The notes: a model not told the origin generated them from the sequence alone. A stretch of DNA of 64,000 bases from Desulfovibrio sp. Fe33 (GCF_028532725.1 NZ_JAQKGU010000009.1:1-64000); one strand, 5' to 3'. Counted from the first letter of the stretch, positions 44,050 through 52,830 are shown. A program made the numbers and translations.

Positions 44050-44274
44050 CTAGAGCGTCGGGTCCATCGCCGAGGTCAGCAGCCTGGCGATGTCCATGAC
44101 GTCGGGCTTGTATCGGCCTGCATTCACTTCGGCCTTGAGCCGGGCGATCTTGCTGGCGCGCTCTTCGGCGGTGTCCCGGTGGCGGCCGGAGCACACTTCG
44201 CCGAAGGCGTCGAGCATGTGCTCGGTCTCGATGTCGTCCGCGGTCCGTCCGCGGCTGTCTTCATAACCCTTCAT
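44050..44274 (-). CDS. flgM: FlgM-like anti-sigma-28 factor
   Basis: 74 aa. The C-terminal half, ERASKIARLKAEVNAGRYKPD followed by VMDIARLLTSAM, matches the conserved sigma-binding region of FlgM (a helix, then GxYxxD, then a final helix). The N-terminal part is polar and probably disordered, as in FlgM, and shorter than usual. FlgM binds FliA and is secreted through the flagellum; flgE is about 11 kb away. It could instead be another small protein with a FlgM-like tail. Confidence 0.6.
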   Translation of the reverse strand: MKGYEDSRGRTADDIETEHMLDAFGEVCSGRHRDTAEERASKIARLKAEVNAGRYKPDVMDIARLLTSAMDPTL

Positions 44275-44859
44275 TAACCCCTCCCTGGGTTATTGAAGTC
44301 TGCGGGAAGGCGGTTTGAAGCCTTCCCCGATGTCTCCCTCATCCGTCGCGCCGGCCCCGGCCGCGTCCCTGCGACCGACGTTTGCGCAACCGTGCGGATG
44401 CGTTCTCCGCGCGTCCGGACCTGACCGGGCGCACGAAGTTGCTACTCTTATCGGACGCGGGGCGCGAATGCTTAGGGTGGACGGACGGATTTTCGATGTT
44501 GGCGTTGCTCCGCTGTTTCAGTCCATCGCGCTTGACGGGGAGAGAACGCCGGAGCCGCGTATCCGCAAGGACTGCGGCCATTCCCGGCGGACGCGCGATC
44601 ATGCCGGGCGCGTTTCGAGGGGGGGCGTGAAACGGTTGCGCCTTTTCCCGCGCCGCCCGATCGTCACCCGTTCGCCATGACGCCCCAGGGAGCGTCGGGC
44701 ATGTTGCTTCTAGACTTTCTCGTGAAAACTGGTCATGATTCTGATAACCGGATGCACATATAACGGAGGCTCAAAATGAAATTGATTCGCTGATTCCCGG
44801 CCATGGGTGCCAAGGCGTGAAAAGCCCAGGAATCAACTTCAACCACCGGACGGGGGATT
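44275..44859. other. 585-bp intergenic region without a convincing gene
   Basis: Frames in this stretch lack ribosome-binding sites and resemble no family. It contains a hairpin GGAAGGC/GCCTTCC at 44304-44325. Near 44765-44793 an AACGGAGGC is followed by a five-codon frame (MKLIR), and TTGATTC/GAATCAA lies inverted around the next 50 nt. This may be a leader of the PIN-PhoH gene, but no more can be supported. Confidence 0.6.
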
Positions 44860-46050
44860 ATGGCCCAGAAGCACTTTGTCCTCGATACCAACGTCCTCAT
44901 TGAAAACCCCAAAAGCATCATCGCCCTGAGAAACGGGGCGGAAAACCAGATATACATCCCCTACACCGTCCTTGATGAACTGGACGGACTGAAAAAAGAC
45001 CCGCGCATCGGCCACATCGTCTCCCAGGCGGTGCGGGCCATTCTCGAAGACGAAGCCGTCAACATCTTCCCGCCCGACTTTGCGGCCACCCTGACCGACA
45101 ACCTGATGGACGACCGAATCCTGAAGGAAATTCTTCATGTCGGGCCTGAAAACGCCACGCTCATCACCAACGACCGCATCCTCCAGATCAAGGCCAAGTG
45201 CTACGGCATTCCCTCCGAGGAGTACCGCGATTCCGACCCGTTCCGGTCCGAATCCCAGCGGTACACCGGGTTTGTGGAGGAAGGGGATGAGCCTGTGCGC
45301 AACTGCTTCCGCTGGGAGAACGGCACGCCGATCTTCTATGGCCCGGAAGGTCCCAGGGAGATCAGCTATACCCATGAGATATGGGGTGTGAAGCCGCGCA
45401 GCGTGTATCAGAACCTGGCTCTCGAACTGATGCTTTGCGACGGGATAGACCTGGTCTCCATTCAGTCCGAGGCGGGCTACGGCAAGACGTTCCTCTCCCT
45501 GGCCGCCGCCCTGTATCTGATGCTCGAACGCAAGGACAATCCCTACCGCAAGATATACCTGGTCAAGCCGGTGGTGGAGATCGGGGCCAAGATGGGCTAC
45601 CTGCCCGGCGACATCGAGGAGAAGATGCTGCCGTACATCAAGTACATCCAGGATCTGCTCATCAAGCTGCACGATATCCGGCCCTGCAACCGTATCTGGC
45701 TCGACCCGCAGGGAGACTCGTTCAAGTTCAACCCCAAGAAGCTGGAGGTTCAGCCCGTGGCCTTCCTGCGCGGCATGAACATCGAGAACGCGGTGGTCAT
45801 CGTGGACGAGATGCAGAACCTGTCGCGCGGCGAAACCCGCGCCCTGCTGACGCGCATGGGCGAAGGGGTGAAGTGCATCTGTCTGGGCGACACGCGCCAG
45901 GTGGACAACCCGTATCTCAACGAAGCCAACAACGGCCTCAACTGGACAGTCCGCAAGCTCAAGGGGTACAGAAACTATGCGCACATGGTTCTCAAGGGCG
46001 ACCGATCCAGGGGCCCCATCACGGACATTGTGCTGAAATCGAAACTGTAA
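44860..46050 (+). CDS. PIN-domain PhoH-type ATPase (PhoH2)
   Basis: 396 aa with two domains. The N-terminal PIN domain (~1-130) has acidic residues in VLDTNVLIEN (D9), LDELDGL (E40) and ITNDR (D105), as in VapC-like ribonucleases. The C-terminal PhoH ATPase has Walker A IQSEAGYGKTF (~203-210, with Ser where Gly or Ala is usual), KPVVEIGAKMGYLPG, and Walker B VVIVDEMQN. PhoH2 proteins couple RNA unwinding to RNA cleavage. No antitoxin gene precedes it. GGGGGA lies before the ATG. Confidence 0.9.
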   Translation: MAQKHFVLDTNVLIENPKSIIALRNGAENQIYIPYTVLDELDGLKKDPRIGHIVSQAVRAILEDEAVNIFPPDFAATLTDNLMDDRILKEILHVGPENATLITNDRILQIKAKCYGIPSEEYRDSDPFRSESQRYTGFVEEGDEPVRNCFRWENGTPIFYGPEGPREISYTHEIWGVKPRSVYQNLALELMLCDGIDLVSIQSEAGYGKTFLSLAAALYLMLERKDNPYRKIYLVKPVVEIGAKMGYLPGDIEEKMLPYIKYIQDLLIKLHDIRPCNRIWLDPQGDSFKFNPKKLEVQPVAFLRGMNIENAVVIVDEMQNLSRGETRALLTRMGEGVKCICLGDTRQVDNPYLNEANNGLNWTVRKLKGYRNYAHMVLKGDRSRGPITDIVLKSKL

Positions 46051-46099
46051 CCGACCGTCCGGAGCGGCTTTCCGCCCGGCGGGCTTGACGGGAGCTTTC

Positions 46100-47233
46100 A
46101 TGCCCATGAGGCGGACAGCCCTCCCGCTGCTTGCGGGAATCCTTCTTCATTGCATTGCGCTGTCCGGTCTTTCGCCGTTTACGGCCGAGGCCCGGGCGGG
46201 GGATGTGGAGATGCTTTCGCCCATGCGGAGCGCCGCCTTCCCGTCGCTGGAATCGGCCATCCGCATCAAGGGACCGCTTCGTTTCTGCGGCGAATTCGTG
46301 CCCCTGCATCTGCCGGAGGTGCGCGAGCGGCTGGAGAAGGAATTGCTGCTCATGCTCTGGGACCGCGCCCAGGTCATTCTCTGGCTCAAACGCACTGGCC
46401 GCTATTTCCCGCATATCGAGACCGTGCTCCGGGCCGGGAACATGCCCGACGACCTCAAGTTCATCGCGGTCATCGAGTCCGCGCTGAAGCCGGAGGCGGG
46501 GTCCAACCGGGGGGCGCGCGGGGTGTGGCAGTTCATCCCCTCCACGGCGGCCAACTACGGCCTGACCGTAGACCGGTTCATCGACGAGCGGCGCAACTTC
46601 TATTTCGCCACCCGGGCGGCTTCGGCCTATCTCAAGGATCTGCACGACAGGTTCGGCTCCTGGACCCTGGCCTGCGCGGCCTACAACATGGGCGAGCAGG
46701 GGCTGGAACGGCAGATCGAGAAGCAGGAGGTCGACGATTACTACCATCTCCACCTGCCCGCAGAGACCGAGCGCTACATTCTCCGGGCCATCGCGGCCAA
46801 GCTCATCCTGACCGATCCGTCCCGCTACGGCTTCGACTTGTATCCTGAGGACTACTACAGTCCCGGCAAATTCGACCGCGTCAAGCTGCGGGCCAAGTAT
46901 CCCACGCCCCTGACCCTGGTGGCCAAGGCGGCGGGGACTTACTACAAGCTCATCCGCGACCTCAATCCGCAGTTCCTGGGCGACGTCGTACCGCCCGGGC
47001 AGCATGTCCTTTTCCTGCCCGAGGGATCGGCCGGGGAATTCGCCGAGCGGTATCACCCGCTCATGGCCAAGTACCGCGAGACCCTCAAACCCGAGACCTA
47101 CGTGGTCAAGCAGGGCGACTCCCTGACCGGCATCGCCCAGGAGCACGACATGAGCCTCGCCCAGTTGTGCAAGCTCAACAAGCTCGGCAGGCGGGCGACC
47201 ATCCACCCCGGACAGGAACTGCTCGTCAGATAG
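46100..47233 (+). CDS. Membrane-bound lytic murein transglycosylase with LysM domain (MltD-like)
   Basis: 377 aa periplasmic peptidoglycan lyase. Signal peptide at the N-terminus (ALPLLAGILLHCIALSGL), then a family 1 SLT domain with the catalytic glutamate E126 in AVIESALKPEA, followed by GARGVWQFIPSTA and ACAAYNMGEQGL. A LysM domain for peptidoglycan binding ends the protein (YVVKQGDSLTGIAQEHDMSLAQLCKLN, ~333-377). Start at ATG 46100, with GGAG 5 nt upstream; a TTG 15 nt earlier is less likely. Convergent with the putative selenoprotein gene. Confidence 0.9.
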   Translation: MPMRRTALPLLAGILLHCIALSGLSPFTAEARAGDVEMLSPMRSAAFPSLESAIRIKGPLRFCGEFVPLHLPEVRERLEKELLLMLWDRAQVILWLKRTGRYFPHIETVLRAGNMPDDLKFIAVIESALKPEAGSNRGARGVWQFIPSTAANYGLTVDRFIDERRNFYFATRAASAYLKDLHDRFGSWTLACAAYNMGEQGLERQIEKQEVDDYYHLHLPAETERYILRAIAAKLILTDPSRYGFDLYPEDYYSPGKFDRVKLRAKYPTPLTLVAKAAGTYYKLIRDLNPQFLGDVVPPGQHVLFLPEGSAGEFAERYHPLMAKYRETLKPETYVVKQGDSLTGIAQEHDMSLAQLCKLNKLGRRATIHPGQELLVR

Positions 47234-47247
47234 GCCTGCATTCCTCC

Positions 47248-47595
47248 TCAGTCGTGGGCGGGCCGGGAAACCCTGTAGTTGCGCGCCAAGTATTCGATGA
47301 TCGCCCTGTGGTCGTCGATGAAGACGTGTCCGCCCGCCGTTCTCATGGGCAGGCCGTCCGCCCTGGACGGGTCGCCGACAACAAGGCAGGGACAGCCCTG
47401 GTGCTCCTCGCCCAGCAGGGCGATGATGGCGTGTCTCGGGCGTTCAAAGGGAATGGTGCGGATGTCGAGCCTTTCCCGGACCTCAGGATAATAGTGGAGC
47501 AACCCTTCCAGGATCGCGCATTCCGGTCAGTAAAGCGGGCCTCGCAGGCCGCTGGTGAAGTCGCCCACCAGGGTGAACAGGATATCTTTGGACAT
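47248..47595 (-). CDS. Putative selenoprotein, DUF3088/thioredoxin-like (in-frame TGA read as Sec)
   Basis: 115 residues if the in-frame TGA at 47527-47529 is read as selenocysteine (U23). The frame runs MSKDILFTLVGDFTSG..LYUPECAILEGLLHYYPEV..IPFERPRHAIIALLGEEHQGCPCLVVGD. As I recall the DUF3088 family, relatives have CPxC followed by a glutamate-rich helix, FP, RPR and LLGE at these positions, so TGA replaces the first Cys of CPxC. AAGGAG lies 6 nt before the ATG at 47595. Sequence on both sides of the TGA stays in one frame with family-like residues, and a SECIS-like hairpin follows. A redox role is inferred; the family is uncharacterised. A standard gene caller would report only the part after the TGA. 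Confidence 0.78.
47496..47524 (-). promoter_or_regulatory. Candidate bacterial SECIS element
   Basis: On the minus strand GCGATCC and GGGTTGC (47517-47511 and 47505-47499) form a 7-bp stem with two G-U pairs around the loop TGGAA; GGA and TCC outside it can extend the stem past a small bulge. The loop starts 16 nt after the TGA and has G in its second position, as required by the published general bacterial SECIS model as I recall it. Confidence 0.6.
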
Positions 47596-47745
47596 GGTTT
47601 CTCCTTGTTTGGGGCCCTTTTCAGGCCCGTCCTCCGTATCGCACCCTGCCCCGCAGCGGGCAAGAAAAACGTGTTTCGGCCCGCTGGCGCGGCCGCCCGT
47701 GTCGTCGTTTTTTGGGGAACTAACTCTTTAATTTTGCTGAAGGGG

Positions 47746-47849
47746 AAATCAGGGGTTGTAGGCCGCTTCGCGGCAATAGTCGGGTGATTTCGCCTCCGGC
47801 GGGCAAGGGCTCGCACCCTTGCATCCCCTGTATGCGCCTTCGGCGCGGG
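47746..47849 (-). repeat. Four-hairpin dispersed repeat, copy 5 (inverted)
   Basis: Reverse complement carries GCGCCGAAGGCGC, GCAAGGG...CCCTTGC, CGCCGGAGGCG and GCCGCGAAGCGGC in order. Lies between ald and the selenoprotein gene, about 58 bp from the ald terminator. Confidence 0.9.
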
Positions 47850-47906
47850 CTTTTTTCGCTCCGTGGCGTTTTGTTGAGGCAGCGGGGATAAAGGTATCGG
47901 TCTAGA

Positions 47907-47943
47907 AAAAAATGCCCCGGTCATCTGACCGGGGCATTTTTTA
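47907..47943 (-). terminator. Intrinsic terminator of ald
   Basis: AATGCCCCGGTCA pairs perfectly with TGACCGGGGCATT around a 2-nt turn, flanked by A and T runs so it could work both ways. Confidence 0.93.
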
Positions 47944-47960
47944 TTGCGTGATCGCAGCCG

Positions 47961-49073
47961 CTACATGCGGGCGAGGGCCTCTTCGGGGGTGATGGACTCG
48001 ATGTCCAGGGCGGCTCCGACCGCGGGGCAGGTCAGCTTGCCGTCCCAGGTGTTCAGGCCGAGGGCCAGACCGGCGTCGTCCTTGAGGGCGTCCACGCCCT
48101 TGGCGGCCAGGCGCAGGGCGTAGGGGGCGGTCTGGTTGACGAGAGCGAAGGTGGAGGTGCGGGGCACCGCGCCGGGCATGTTGGCCACGCCGTAGTGGAC
48201 CACGCCGTCGATGACGTAGGTCGGGTTGTCGTGGGTGGTGGCGTGGGTGGTCTCGATGCAGCCGCCCTGGTCCACGGCCACGTCGACGATGACCGCGCCT
48301 TCCTTCATCAGCGGCAGCATGTCGCGGGTGATGAGGTTGGGGGTCTTCGCGCCGGGCAGCAGGACCGCGCCGATGACGAGATCGGCGCGCTGGACCATCT
48401 GGCGGATGTTGGGCTCGGTGGACATCATGGTGGTGATGCGGCCCTGGAAGACGTCGTCCAGGTACTGGAGACGCTGGTGGGAAAGGTCGAGGATGGTCAC
48501 GCGCGCGCCCATGCCCATGGCGATGCGGGCGGCGTTGGTGCCGACCACGCCGCCGCCCAGGACGAGCACTTCGGCGGGGTACACGCCGGGCACGCCGCCA
48601 AGCAGGATGCCTCGGCCGCCCTGGGTCTTCTCGAGATAATGGGCGCCGACCTGGGTGGCCATGCGGCCCGCGACTTCGGACATGGGGGTGAGCAGGGGCA
48701 GGGTGCCGTCGGCGGACTTGACGGTCTCGTAGGCGATGGCGGTGGTTCCGGCGTCGAGCAGGGCCTTGGTCAGCTCTTCCGCGGCGGCCAGATGCAGGTA
48801 GGTGAAAAGAATCATGTCATTGCGCAGGTACTTGAACTCGCTTTGAAGCGGTTCCTTGACCTTGATGACCATCTTGGCGTTCCAGGCTTCCTCGGCGGAA
48901 ACCATTTTTGCGCCTGCGGCAACGTACTCCTCGTCGGACAGCCCGCTTCCCAGACCCGCGCCGGTCTCGACGAGCACTTCGTTGCCCTGGCGGACCAGGG
49001 ATTCAACCGCGCCGGGGGTCATGGCGACGCGATTTTCCAGCGTTTTGATTTCCTTGGGGATACCGATAATCAT
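47961..49073 (-). CDS. ald: Alanine dehydrogenase
   Basis: 370 aa cytoplasmic NAD-dependent enzyme interconverting L-alanine and pyruvate plus ammonia. It begins [28 protein letters not shown] holds the substrate histidine region, the Rossmann loop is [20 protein letters not shown], and [20 protein letters not shown] is a family hallmark. Full length. The Lrp-type regulator lies 45 nt upstream on the same strand, which suggests alanine-responsive control. Pyruvate from ald links to malic enzyme and energy metabolism in sulfate reducers. Confidence 0.96.
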   Translation of the reverse strand: MIIGIPKEIKTLENRVAMTPGAVESLVRQGNEVLVETGAGLGSGLSDEEYVAAGAKMVSAEEAWNAKMVIKVKEPLQSEFKYLRNDMILFTYLHLAAAEELTKALLDAGTTAIAYETVKSADGTLPLLTPMSEVAGRMATQVGAHYLEKTQGGRGILLGGVPGVYPAEVLVLGGGVVGTNAARIAMGMGARVTILDLSHQRLQYLDDVFQGRITTMMSTEPNIRQMVQRADLVIGAVLLPGAKTPNLITRDMLPLMKEGAVIVDVAVDQGGCIETTHATTHDNPTYVIDGVVHYGVANMPGAVPRTSTFALVNQTAPYALRLAAKGVDALKDDAGLALGLNTWDGKLTCPAVGAALDIESITPEEALARM

Positions 49074-49118
49074 CTGATGCTCCTTTGCAAACTCCCCGCC
49101 CTCTCCGGCGGATAAACG

Positions 49119-49601
49119 TTATTGAGTGAAGGTATCGACCACGGCGTCGGGCAACAGCAGCCATTTGCGCCGGGATTTCATGACCACGAAGGATTCGGAG
49201 GCGTTGATGCCGCCCACGCGCGACAGGTCCTCGTTCAGGAACGCATAGAGGTCGTCCATGCCTTCCCGGCAGATGATCTCGACGATGATGTCGTATCGCC
49301 CGGTCACCACTGCGGCCCAGTTCACGCGGGGCAGCGCGCCGATCTGGTCCAGCTTTTCGCCGAGCTGCTCGTGGCTCATCAGGCTGATGCCGACCAGGGC
49401 CACGGTCAGCCCCTTGACGCGCATGGGGTTCACGAGTCCGGCCACCTTGAGCGCGCCCATCCGCATCAGGTTTTTCAGCCTGGATCGGACCGTGGGCGCC
49501 GTCACGCCCGTGGCGGCTCCGATTTTGCCGGGCGAGAGCTGTCCGTCGCGGGTCAGTTCGGCCACCAGCCGCTTGTCTTGGGAATCCAGTGAATTTTTCA
49601 T
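49119..49601 (-). CDS. Lrp/AsnC-family transcriptional regulator
   Basis: 160 aa. N-terminal winged helix-turn-helix (LDSQDKRLVAELTRDGQLSPGKIGAATGVTAPTVRSRLKNL, residues 5-44) and a C-terminal RAM ligand-binding domain (~65-150; NWAAVVTGRYDIIVEII). Members bind amino acids and control their catabolism; adjacency to ald makes alanine a likely effector (inference). Co-transcribed with ald. An inverted repeat 66 bp upstream could be its operator. Confidence 0.9.
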   Translation of the reverse strand: MKNSLDSQDKRLVAELTRDGQLSPGKIGAATGVTAPTVRSRLKNLMRMGALKVAGLVNPMRVKGLTVALVGISLMSHEQLGEKLDQIGALPRVNWAAVVTGRYDIIVEIICREGMDDLYAFLNEDLSRVGGINASESFVVMKSRRKWLLLPDAVVDTFTQ

Positions 49602-49666
49602 TTTTGTCAGTCCATGTTTTCGTTTTGGAAAGCGTGACAGTATTGATTTACCTAAAAGTAAAAAAA

Positions 49667-49689
49667 GTTGTCAATTGTTTTTTGACAAC
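49667..49689. promoter_or_regulatory. Perfect inverted repeat upstream of the Lrp gene
   Basis: GTTGTCAA and TTGACAAC flank a 7-nt spacer in an AT-rich stretch. The inner TTGACA could be a -35 box in the minus direction, with TAAATC about 18 bp beyond it. The element lies between the divergent regulator and binding-protein genes and suits an autoregulatory operator. Confidence 0.5.
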
Positions 49690-49830
49690 GGAATATAACC
49701 CTGTCTTTGACCGGTTCGCCGGGCGGCGCAAGGGGAAAGACGCCGCCCGGACCGGACCGCGAGATGGATAACACTGCGCCGCATTCTCGGCACGCGTTGC
49801 TTTTTGTTGGAATGCATTTTAGATTGCGCA

Positions 49831-50580
49831 ATGGTCCATGGTTCAGCACATTTTCACCTGTTTCCGGTCCTGCTGCTCGCCGTGCTGTCGCTGCCCGTCC
49901 TCTCGTACCAGGCGCGGGCCGAAGGCGAGACGTTGCGCATCGCCACCATCGAGCTTGGTACGGGCGGGCGGTTTGAAGACGGGCGTCCGACCGGGTTCTG
50001 CTACGATCTCGGGAACGCCCTTGCGCGCGAGGCCGGGTTCGAGCCGGTCAATCGGCTCGTGCCCCTGGCGCGGGGGGTGGAGGAAGTCGTCCTGGGCCTG
50101 GCCGACATGATAATCGTCGCGCCGGACGAGCGGATCGACGAGGCGGCCGAGAACATCGGCCTGGTGGAGACCCTGACCATAGTGGCCTGGGGGCGGGTGG
50201 AGACCCCCTTGCGCAGCAAGCGGGACCTGGCAGGGAAAACCGTGGCCTTGGTCCGGGGGTCGCGGCTTGACCGCGGGCGGGGCGGAGAACTGCGGATCGT
50301 CCGTTTCCCCTGCCGGAATCACGAACTGGGCTTCAAAATGCTCATGGCCGGGCGAGTGGATGCCGTGATCGGTCCCATCGGGGGGCTGGCCTTCGCCGCC
50401 GAGAAGGTCGGCGTGCGAAGCCGCTTTCTGGGCGAACCGCTTGTCATCGGCGAAGCTCCCGTGCACGTCTATGTGTCCAAGCGCCTGCCGCGCGACGCGC
50501 GGAATCGACTGAGGCGCGTCCTGAAGCGATTCCACGGAGACGGAACCGTGACCCGGCTGCGCAATCGGTATCCCTTATAA
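49831..50580 (+). CDS. Periplasmic solute-binding protein (SBP_bac_3-like)
   Basis: About 249 aa with a signal peptide (FPVLLLAVLSLPVLSYQARA) and an amino-acid-binding-type fold: LRIATIELGTGGRFEDGRPTGFCYDLGNALAREAGF, then LAGKTVALVRGS and a C-terminal RRVLKRFHGDGTVTRLRNRY. No transporter genes are nearby; the next gene is a membrane sensor kinase 95 nt downstream, so it may act as a ligand receptor. Start is uncertain (ATG 49831 or TTG 49804; neither has a clear ribosome-binding site). Confidence 0.8.
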   Translation: MVHGSAHFHLFPVLLLAVLSLPVLSYQARAEGETLRIATIELGTGGRFEDGRPTGFCYDLGNALAREAGFEPVNRLVPLARGVEEVVLGLADMIIVAPDERIDEAAENIGLVETLTIVAWGRVETPLRSKRDLAGKTVALVRGSRLDRGRGGELRIVRFPCRNHELGFKMLMAGRVDAVIGPIGGLAFAAEKVGVRSRFLGEPLVIGEAPVHVYVSKRLPRDARNRLRRVLKRFHGDGTVTRLRNRYPL

Positions 50581-50675
50581 CTGAGATGACAGTGTGCGGG
50601 GAGTCGTGTAGAGGCTTTCAGGAGGATGTGAGGTCCTGGAGTCGTTCCCCCAAGTCCACGTTTCCCGGATAACAG

Positions 50676-52607
50676 ATGCTAGCAGACAAGCCCAAGAGAA
50701 AACGGCCTCTTCTGACCAGCAGGTCCATCTCTCGGGACCTGACTCTCAGTCTGGTGGTCATCGTCATGCTCATCGCCACGGCTCTTGGCGGGTTCATCTA
50801 TTGGCAGCAGTCCGAAGAGATGTGGGCCACCGCCAAGCGCAAGGGTGAGGACACCATCTCCTCGGTGGCCGAAATCCTGGCCGTGCCCATCTGGAACCTC
50901 GACTACGACAATGCCCGGCTCATCGGCTCGGTCTACACCCATGACGACATGGTCCAGGGCATCCGCATCTACGGTTCGCGTAACGAAGTGGTTTTCGCCC
51001 ACGAGAAATTTTCCGGCGAGCCGGCGGACTTCAACGCGGTTCGTCCCATCGTCTTCGAGGGCAGAACCATCGGCCGGGCCGAAATAGATTTCACTCTGGA
51101 GCGCGAGAAAAAACGGCTCGACGAGCAGATGTTTGTTTCCATCATCATCATCGTCGTCTCCATCTCCGTCATTCTGGCCATCACCGGCCTGCTCCTGCGC
51201 GTTTTCCTGAACAAGCCGCTCAAGGTCCTCCAATCCGGCATCGCCCGCGTGGCGAAGGGTGACTTTTCCTATGATTTCGGCGAGGTCTACCATGCCGAGC
51301 TGTTGGAAATCGCCAAGCGGTTCCGGCGCATGTCCAGCGAGATCGAAGGCCGCGAAAACAAGCTCCAGACCATGAACAAGACCCTCCAGGAAGCGGAGGA
51401 AAAATACAGGTCCATCTTCGAGAACGCCATCGAAGGTATTTTCCAGGCCACGCCGGACGGCGTGCTCCGCCGGGCCAACCCGGCCATGGCCCGCATCTTC
51501 GGCTACGATTCCCTGGACGAGTTCCTGTCCAACGTCCGCTCCCTGAGTTCCCGGATCATGGTCAATCCCGACCACATGCAGGGGTTCTTCGACAGGGTGC
51601 GCGACCAGGGCGAGGTCAAACGGTTCGAGGCCGAGTACTACCGCCGGGACGGCAATACCATCTGGGGTTCCCTCAACGCCCGGGCCATCTACAACGAGAA
51701 GGGAAACTACGTGTTCGTGGACGGCATCCTCGAAGACATCACGGACAGGAAAAAAGCCGAGCAGGACCTGGCCGACCTCAACCGCCACCTGGAGCAGCTC
51801 GTCCGCGAACGCACCGAGGATCTGGTCAACAAGGCCCGTGAACTCGAAGAGGCCAACCAGCGGCTTCGCGAGCTGGACGAAATGAAGTCCACCTTCCTCT
51901 CTTCGGTCTCCCACGAGCTGCGCACGCCCCTGACGTCCATCCTCGGTTTCGCCAAGCTCCTGAACAAGGAATTCACCCGCAATTTCCTGCCCCTGGTAGC
52001 CCCGGAGAGCCTTCTGGCCCGCAAGGGCAAGCGCATCCGCGAGAACCTGGCCATCATCAGCCACGAAGGGGAGCGCCTGACGCGGCTCATCAACGACGTT
52101 CTCGACCTGAACAAGATCGAGTCCGGCTCCATGGGGTGGCGCGACGAGGAACTGGACATGAACGAGGTCATCGAGGTGGCCGCCAGTTCAGTTTCCGGCA
52201 TGTTCGCACAGACCTCCCCGGAGCTGCGCACCGAAATTGCGCCCGGCCTGCCGCGCATCTTCGCCGATCGCGACCGTATGCAGCAGGTCTTCGTCAACCT
52301 GCTCAACAACGCCTCGAAGTTCACCGAAAAAGGTTTCGTCACCCTGCGCGCATTCCCGCGTTTCGGACAGTTGCGCGTGGAGGTAGTGGACACCGGCACC
52401 GGCATCCATCCCGAAGACCAGTCCCAGATATTCGAGAAGTTCCACCAGACCCACACCGACGACACCATGGTCAACAAGCCCAAGGGCACAGGTCTCGGCC
52501 TGACCATCTGCCGCGAAATCATCGAGCACTACGGCGGCCGCATCTGGGTCGAATCCGAAGTAGGCGTAGGCTCCACCTTCATCTTCACCCTGCCCGCCAT
52601 GCAGTAG
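50676..52607 (+). CDS. Membrane HAMP-PAS histidine kinase
   Basis: 643 aa. Two membrane helices (~22-43 and ~152-177) flank a periplasmic sensor of about 105 residues (VPIWNLDYDNARLIG is typical of that family). HAMP (~178-230), PAS (~240-362), a coiled coil, HisKA with H413 in SVSHELRTPLTS, and HATPase_c with NLLNNASKFTEKG, DTGTGI, FEKFHQ and GTGLGL follow. No receiver domain. The preceding periplasmic protein could feed its sensor. Cognate response regulator is not in the window. Confidence 0.9.
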   Translation: MLADKPKRKRPLLTSRSISRDLTLSLVVIVMLIATALGGFIYWQQSEEMWATAKRKGEDTISSVAEILAVPIWNLDYDNARLIGSVYTHDDMVQGIRIYGSRNEVVFAHEKFSGEPADFNAVRPIVFEGRTIGRAEIDFTLEREKKRLDEQMFVSIIIIVVSISVILAITGLLLRVFLNKPLKVLQSGIARVAKGDFSYDFGEVYHAELLEIAKRFRRMSSEIEGRENKLQTMNKTLQEAEEKYRSIFENAIEGIFQATPDGVLRRANPAMARIFGYDSLDEFLSNVRSLSSRIMVNPDHMQGFFDRVRDQGEVKRFEAEYYRRDGNTIWGSLNARAIYNEKGNYVFVDGILEDITDRKKAEQDLADLNRHLEQLVRERTEDLVNKARELEEANQRLRELDEMKSTFLSSVSHELRTPLTSILGFAKLLNKEFTRNFLPLVAPESLLARKGKRIRENLAIISHEGERLTRLINDVLDLNKIESGSMGWRDEELDMNEVIEVAASSVSGMFAQTSPELRTEIAPGLPRIFADRDRMQQVFVNLLNNASKFTEKGFVTLRAFPRFGQLRVEVVDTGTGIHPEDQSQIFEKFHQTHTDDTMVNKPKGTGLGLTICREIIEHYGGRIWVESEVGVGSTFIFTLPAMQ

Positions 52608-52691
52608 GCGGGGCGGCCGCGCCGGTTGGGCGTCTCCGACTGTTCAAGAATCTTTTGGAAAGGGAACTGCCTCGTAACTGTCGGAAGAGGG

Positions 52692-52796
52692 AAATCAGGT
52701 GTTGAAGGCCGCTTCGCGGCAATGGTCGGGAGATTTCGCCTCCGGCGGGCAAGGGTTCGCACCCTTGCATCCCCTGTATGCGCCTTCGGCGCGGGC
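52692..52796 (-). repeat. Four-hairpin dispersed repeat, copy 6 (inverted)
   Basis: Same element on the minus strand; here the second hairpin reads AAGGGT GCGA ACCCTT, so a T-A pair replaces the unpaired or wobble position of other copies. Lies between the convergent kinase and RNase E/G genes, 35 bp from the terminator. Confidence 0.9.
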
Positions 52797-52830
52797 TTCT
52801 TTCGTTTTGCGGTGGGAGAGTTTCTCGAAA

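Noticed and set aside
44315-44680. Open frame of about 120 codons on the plus strand
   Set aside because: TTG start without a ribosome-binding site, arginine/proline-rich product and no family likeness; overlapping frames on the other strand are equally open because of high GC.
47527-47529. Reading the TGA as a simple nonsense mutation
   Set aside because: The frame before it has a good ribosome-binding site and family-like sequence, the codon falls on a conserved cysteine position and a SECIS-like hairpin follows; no other damage is seen. Not excluded without read data.
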